Assembly (NCBI GenBank): GCA_016840095.1
Contig: JAEOSZ010000001.1
Location: 1 to 62,410 of the forward strand
Reading direction: 5' to 3'
From: Candidatus Heimdallarchaeota archaeon
GTDB lineage: Archaea > Asgardarchaeota > Heimdallarchaeia > Heimdallarchaeales > Heimdallarchaeaceae
DNA length: 62,410 bases
Shown here piece by piece: positions 58,412 to 62,410 of this stretch. The notes below the pieces were generated by a model. That model saw only the letters and a list, made by a program, of their open reading frames with translations, ran no database searches and was not told the DNA's origin. Position 1 is the stretch's first letter. The number at the start of each line of letters is the position of its first letter. Both the position numbers and the translations under genes were made by a program.

Positions 58412-59542
58412 CTAGGGGGGTGAAGGTATATTCTTTATTAGCTTTTTAATTTCCTTTTCAGATACGATCTGACCATAAGGAAATAAGGGATTTTGTTCAG
58501 TTCCTTCTTCAGGATTTTGAGAAGCAGGTTTTTCGTTTATTGTTTGTTGTTGGCCAGATGCTAATACAATGATTGACTTTTCTTTGATTTCTTGGTCAGG
58601 TTTAGTTTTCCTTCTAACAAAGCTTGGAAATTTAACACTCTTCAGAAGAGGAAATAATCTAATTCGATATTTATTTTGATGGCTGATTTCTCTTTTTCGA
58701 ATCGATTTCATTGGTTTGCTCTGTTTAATTTGTCTAGATTTTATGCTGGGGATAAATTTCTCAATTTTGAAATATGTATTCCAAGAAGCTTGTATATCGG
58801 ACTTGTTGGTTAATCCCAACAGAAAGAGGATTTTACTGCGTTTAATTTCATTTAGAGAATGAAATCTTATTGAAAAGTTCATTTTATCCTTATATTGAAG
58901 AGATATTATTTTCAGTTGTTGTAAGTATTCTATGCAATCATCAAAAGTTGTAGTGCAATACGTTAATAGGATACCCTTTTTGTGTTTATTTTCTCTGTTT
59001 TTTCCTTCTTTCAATATCCTTGAACTCAGATTTAGATTACTTTGTTTAAATGACAGTAAATCGTGAAAATACTGTGATATGTGATTTGGCTCTTCATCTG
59101 AAAATATGATTGAAGAAAAAACCATGTATTTTTCTCCTATCTTGATTATCCTTGATTCCGATGTTTTTCTAAGAGGTGAGAAGTAACTCTCCTGCAAACC
59201 TTCTGCAAAATTGTGATGATTAATTCTTGAAATAACAAGAAATGGACTTACTGGAGCTATTTTTTGTATTTTTTCTAGAAGATTGGATACTTTGTCAATA
59301 ACTTCACCAACATTTTGTGCGGAAATAATCAAATAGAGCTTCATTGAAGTTTCAGCCATTTGAATGACATAGGAATAACCAAAGGAATCAAAGTAACTAG
59401 ACATTCTCCTTGAAAGTTGAGTGAGAACACCTTCTTCCATTTTAGTTAATGAGAAACCTATAACAGAAATTGCTTGTTTTTCGGATTCTAGGGTTATAAA
59501 ATCCTCTGTGTGGTGAATTTGAAATTTTGACATATTATTCAA
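58412..59542 (-). CDS. Uncharacterised protein beside ftsZ
   Basis: 376 residues. First 250 residues are alpha/beta (AISVIGFSLTKMEEGVLTQLSRRM, MKLYLIISAQNVGEVIDKV, LVISRINHH), then a basic linker with many Lys/Arg/Ser (about 265-325) and a polar C-terminal tail. No transmembrane segment and no known motif. It directly follows ftsZ on the same strand (60 bp). It may be a division-related accessory, but only position supports that. ATG 59542 or a second ATG at 59533. Confidence 0.5.
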   Translation of the reverse strand: MNNMSKFQIHHTEDFITLESEKQAISVIGFSLTKMEEGVLTQLSRRMSSYFDSFGYSYVIQMAETSMKLYLIISAQNVGEVIDKVSNLLEKIQKIAPVSPFLVISRINHHNFAEGLQESYFSPLRKTSESRIIKIGEKYMVFSSIIFSDEEPNHISQYFHDLLSFKQSNLNLSSRILKEGKNRENKHKKGILLTYCTTTFDDCIEYLQQLKIISLQYKDKMNFSIRFHSLNEIKRSKILFLLGLTNKSDIQASWNTYFKIEKFIPSIKSRQIKQSKPMKSIRKREISHQNKYRIRLFPLLKSVKFPSFVRRKTKPDQEIKEKSIIVLASGQQQTINEKPASQNPEEGTEQNPLFPYGQIVSEKEIKKLIKNIPSPP

Positions 59543-59602
59543 TAATATATATAGAAAAGAGCATAAAAACCCAAAAAATAATTTGGGAGGAGAGGAAATT
59601 CA

Positions 59603-60766
59603 TTAATCTCTCCACAATGCTTCAATGGATATGTCATCAGGTTTAGTTAAGTATGGGGATTTTACTTCTGCAATTACCACAGTAACGGATAACTCATCAT
59701 CTGGAATGACTTCATCAATATTACAACCCCAAACAAATTCTGCTTTTGGATTGATTTGATCTGTAATCATTGTTGTAATTGTATCGACTTCAGTCATTGA
59801 AATGTTCTTATTAGCTTTAATGTTTACAAGCGCTCCTGTTGATGAATTAATATCGATGTCTAGTAATGGATTTGATAATGCATTAGTTATTGCTTGTATA
59901 GCACGATTTTCTCCTTTACCTTTTCCAACACCAATAACTGCAGGTCCACTGCGTCTTAGTATTTTCTTAGTATCAGCAAAATCAACATTAACTCTAGCTG
60001 GGAGAACTATTAGTTCAGTTAATCCTACAACAGCATTGATTAGAACATCATCAGCCAGTTTAAATGCATCCCAAAGGGTAAAGTCTGGTGCATACATCAA
60101 TAATTTCTCATTTGGAACTACAATTATTGTATTAGAATGTTCATTTAATTCATCCAATCCTTGTACAGCTGAATCCATTTTAGATTGTCCCTCTGATGAA
60201 AATGGTAAGGTACAAACACTAACAACTAAACATCCTTCTTCTTGAGCAATTTTGGCAATGTAAGGTGCTGCTCCGGTTCCTGTGCCTTTTCCTAGGCCAC
60301 AAGCAACAAAAACAAGATCATTTCCTCTAACTAATTCCCTTATATCTTCTTCATTTTCCTCTGCTGCAGCTCGACCTATGTTAGGATCATTTCCAGCTCC
60401 AGTTCCATTAGTTAATTCTCTGCCAATAAGTAGCTTCTGTTCAGCTTGAGTACTTAGAAGATGTCTAGCGTCAGTATTCACTGCCACTGTAGTTGCCCCT
60501 ATGATACCCCCACGAGTTACAATATTGTTAATAGCATTAGAACCAGCGCCACCAACACCTATAGCAAGTATTCTGTTTGTTTGGAGAACTTGCTGGATAT
60601 ATGAGTCAACTTCACTACTTGAAAAACGGTCAGAAGGACCAGCTTGATTCATAAGAAATCTTTCAAGTTCTTTATCAGTGTCGTCACTATCAAATGTGTT
60701 TGGTCTATCACTGTCAGAAACATTATCCTCTTCTTCATCTAAGTTAATAATATAATGTTCATCCAT
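59603..60766 (-). CDS. ftsZ: Cell-division GTPase FtsZ
   Basis: 387 residues. Tubulin-like GTPase. N-terminal acidic extension (1-60), then GVGGAGSNAINN (70-81), NTDARHL, GTGAGNDPNIGRAAAEE, and T7 loop NVDFADTKKIL. The glycine box reads G157-L-G-K160-GTGTG: K replaces the usual glycine of GGGTGTG. The C-terminal tail (TKPDDISIEALWRD) could be the partner-binding peptide. It forms filaments at division sites; Asgard lineages often have FtsZ beside ESCRT. No ESCRT gene is in view. Confidence 0.95.
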   Translation of the reverse strand: MDEHYIINLDEEEDNVSDSDRPNTFDSDDTDKELERFLMNQAGPSDRFSSSEVDSYIQQVLQTNRILAIGVGGAGSNAINNIVTRGGIIGATTVAVNTDARHLLSTQAEQKLLIGRELTNGTGAGNDPNIGRAAAEENEEDIRELVRGNDLVFVACGLGKGTGTGAAPYIAKIAQEEGCLVVSVCTLPFSSEGQSKMDSAVQGLDELNEHSNTIIVVPNEKLLMYAPDFTLWDAFKLADDVLINAVVGLTELIVLPARVNVDFADTKKILRRSGPAVIGVGKGKGENRAIQAITNALSNPLLDIDINSSTGALVNIKANKNISMTEVDTITTMITDQINPKAEFVWGCNIDEVIPDDELSVTVVIAEVKSPYLTKPDDISIEALWRD

Positions 60767-60875
60767 ATGTACTCAGAGAAGCTTTCGGTAACTAACATAA
60801 CAACACAAATATGACCGAGAAGACTCGTCAGTATTACATTTTTGATATTTATATAAGTGATAAGAGAAAGTTAAA

Positions 60876-60950
60876 TGGTGCACGCGCCGGGATTCGAACC
60901 CGGGTTCCAGCCGTGGCAGGGCTGAGTCCTACCAACTAGACTACACGAGC
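60876..60950 (-). tRNA. tRNA-Gly (GCC)
   Basis: On the minus strand the acceptor GCTCGTG (60944-60950) pairs with CGCGTGC (60880-60886) with one T-T mismatch at position 3-70. Anticodon loop CTGCCAC reads GCC. T arm CCGGG-TTCGAAT-CCCGG. Discriminator A, CCA encoded. The mismatch is noted. Confidence 0.9.
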
Positions 60951-61002
60951 ACGGTTAAGAGTGTTTTTCAGAAACAATATTTATTCTTTCTGATTGATGA
61001 TG

Positions 61003-61076
61003 TGGTACGCTAACCGGGATTCGAACCCGGGTTCCCACCTTGGAAGGGTGAAGTCCTACCACTAGACTATTAGCGT
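61003..61076 (-). tRNA. tRNA-Gly (UCC)
   Basis: On the minus strand ACGCTAA (61070-61076) pairs with TTAGCGT (61007-61013). Anticodon loop CTTCCAA reads UCC. Same T arm as the neighbouring tRNA-Gly. First pair is A1-U72, not the usual G1-C72. Discriminator A, CCA encoded. Separated from tRNA-Gly(GCC) by 52 bp, so a tandem pair. Confidence 0.92.
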
Positions 61077-61207
61077 ATTTCGTTATTTCTTCTGTTTCTA
61101 TTTCTATTTTTAATCTTTCTGTTTATGATTTGATTTTTAATTTTGTTTTGTGCATCATAAACTGTTTTAAATTAACGATAAATAAGAATTCCAAGAGATG
61201 CAATATT

Positions 61208-61714
61208 ATGATTGACTTTCTCAAGACTGCAATAATCAGACATCTAGAGGAGACAGAACTTTATTTGTTCACTCTACAAGATCTTAAAGGCGAAACATTG
61301 AAGGATTTGATGAATAAGGAAGTGATAAAACCTGATGGGATTCTTTTCAAAATTCCCGCTGAAGGTGCAAGACCTTTAGGAGAAGTGATTTTACATATGA
61401 TTCGATCACTAGAATTCTACATTCGAGGTATAATGAATAACCATTGGGAAGCACTTCCATACAACCTTACGGAGTTTTCTACAATTCCTGAAATTGTGAA
61501 TCTATATCAAAACATAGCAAAGGGGTTTACAGTGTATTTAGACAATCTTTCAATGGATAAATTAAATGAGGTTGTTACAAAATTTAGCCGACCCGCTACT
61601 AATGCAGAGTTACTTTTGGAAATGATTGAACATAGTATTCATCATAGAGGCCAGTTAAGTGTGTATTTTAGGTTATTAGATATAGATCCTCCAAGTATTA
61701 AATACGTAATATGA
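61208..61714 (+). CDS. DinB-like protein
   Basis: 168 residues. Four-helix bundle type (FLKTAIIRHLEETELYLF... GEVILHMIRSLEFYIRG... LLLEMIEHSIHHRGQLSVYFRLL), with the DinB/YfiT end block HHRGQL. One conserved His is in GEVILHM. Such proteins are probable metal-dependent thiol transferases or similar; function unknown. ATG 61208 is used; the upstream frame to 61130 has no similarity. Confidence 0.8.
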   Translation: MIDFLKTAIIRHLEETELYLFTLQDLKGETLKDLMNKEVIKPDGILFKIPAEGARPLGEVILHMIRSLEFYIRGIMNNHWEALPYNLTEFSTIPEIVNLYQNIAKGFTVYLDNLSMDKLNEVVTKFSRPATNAELLLEMIEHSIHHRGQLSVYFRLLDIDPPSIKYVI

Positions 61715-61724
61715 AGCCTATTAT

Positions 61725-62410
61725 CTACTTATGTCTAAGCAGAAATTCCAATACTATACTATTAAACAACTCTGGTTTTGTTTCATAAACATCATGACCA
61801 GCTTTTGGGATAATAGCTAATTCTGCGTTTGGAATTATTTTGAACATTTTAACACACTCATCAACTGAGCTAGCTTCATCATGATCACCTGCAAGAATTA
61901 ATATTGGGTCATTGATTTTCTCAATTTCTTTTTTAGGAAATGCTTCTGGATCACACCACATTTTTGAGATATCTTGAAGAAGTTTTTTCCAATAATCTTC
62001 CCCATGTCCTGCTGTATGAATTTCTGGTAATTTCTCAGTAAACTGAGGAATTACTTCTCTGAGTCTTTCAAAATTAACTTGTCCTGGTCCTTCAATTCCC
62101 CAGAATTTCATTGTATTAGTATAATAATCAGTTATTTCGCTCAGAACCCCTCCAGCAACCAAAGCTTTAGCTAGTTTAGGATAACGGATTCCAATCTCTA
62201 AAACTATTTGACCTCCATCACTCCAACCAACAATTAGTGGTTTTTCTAATTTCAATTCTCGTACAAGTGCTGCAATATCATCGGCCATTAACCTATAACT
62301 AAACTCTCCTGATGGATTGTTTGTTTTACCATGACCTCTACTATCAGTAGCTATAACTCTAAAACTTTCTGAGAAGAAATCTATTTGATTTTCCCAATTT
62401 TCTTCTGCAA
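61725..62410 (-). CDS. Alpha/beta hydrolase (partial, start outside window)
   Basis: The frame continues upstream of the apparent ATG at 62288 to the window edge, adding residues with DSRGHGKTN, the typical second conserved block of the fold. The nucleophile elbow GWSDGG, late Asp in LAGDHDEASS and His in KAGHDVYE give a full catalytic triad. At least 228 residues are visible. Probably an esterase or lactonase-type hydrolase; the substrate is not predictable. The 5' end lies beyond 62410. Confidence 0.85.
   Translation of the reverse strand, partial: AEENWENQIDFFSESFRVIATDSRGHGKTNNPSGEFSYRLMADDIAALVRELKLEKPLIVGWSDGGQIVLEIGIRYPKLAKALVAGGVLSEITDYYTNTMKFWGIEGPGQVNFERLREVIPQFTEKLPEIHTAGHGEDYWKKLLQDISKMWCDPEAFPKKEIEKINDPILILAGDHDEASSVDECVKMFKIIPNAELAIIPKAGHDVYETKPELFNSIVLEFLLRHK

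Noticed and set aside
1..62410. CRISPR arrays, insertion sequences and prophage
   Set aside because: No regularly spaced direct repeats of CRISPR type, transposase, integrase or phage structural genes were seen on either strand.

Overview
The window is archaeal chromosomal DNA, AT-rich throughout. It encodes family-D DNA polymerase (both subunits), Orc1/Cdc6, aIF6, EF-1A, archaeal/eukaryotic-type ribosomal proteins (eL20/LX, eL31, eL39, eS19), Rpp21, prefoldin alpha, Sec61-beta, AglB and an archaeosine-type TGT. A Ras/Rab-like small GTPase, two Roadblock/LC7 proteins, a gelsolin-like domain protein and an EF-2 paralogue without the diphthamide loop point to an Asgard archaeon, perhaps a Heimdallarchaeia-type lineage (inference). 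A plain topoisomerase IA and no reverse gyrase in view suit a mesophile. Many genes have a GGTGA-type ribosome binding site; others look leaderless, with a TATA box about 25 nt before the start codon.

Layout. 1-615 is the 3' end of a 23S rRNA gene interrupted by a probable archaeal intron in the helix 93 loop. 0.75-9.4 kb holds pyrophosphatase, GTP-PEPCK, a DpdA/TGT-like protein, a pilin-like protein and an ABC exporter of the LolCDE/MacB type. 9.7-15.9 kb looks like a replication-initiation region: one intergenic gap has two inverted ORB-like sites flanking an AT-rich stretch, a second gap has a near-perfect ORB with many palindromes, and orc1/cdc6 lies about 1 kb further on. Two tandem M42 aminopeptidases lie between the gaps. 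15.9-28.1 kb carries an MTA/SAH-type deaminase, the EF-2 paralogue, uS10, an OB-fold protein, TgtA, an Lsm protein, a PUA/PP-loop/ferredoxin fusion, a MoxR-VWA pair and a RuvC-like protein.

28.3-39.4 kb contains DP2, an archaeosortase, the gelsolin-like protein, a diglycine-ended ubiquitin-like protein, topA, small redox, MazG and Sec61-beta genes, and DP1. With orc1 and the ORBs, the replication genes are concentrated within about 30 kb. 39.4-48.7 kb has Roadblock, AglB, EF-1A and the classical archaeal run rps19e-pdcd5-rpl39e-rpl31e-eif6-rplX-pfdA-ftsY, then the small GTPase. 48.8-62.4 kb is mixed: MBL hydrolase, TPR protein, aminotransferase, P-loop protein, second Roadblock, an orphan N6-adenine DNA methyltransferase, polysaccharide deacetylase, YhbY and Rpp21 (elsewhere usually joined to the rps19e run), FtsZ with an odd glycine-box substitution, two tRNA-Gly genes, a DinB-like protein and a partial alpha/beta hydrolase.

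The most notable items are the ORB-bearing gaps, the rRNA intron, the EF-2 paralogue, the Asgard cytoskeletal/GTPase parts, the ubiquitin-like protein, and two TGT-family proteins with a PUA domain carried separately. All calls are from reading the sequence; no searches were run.
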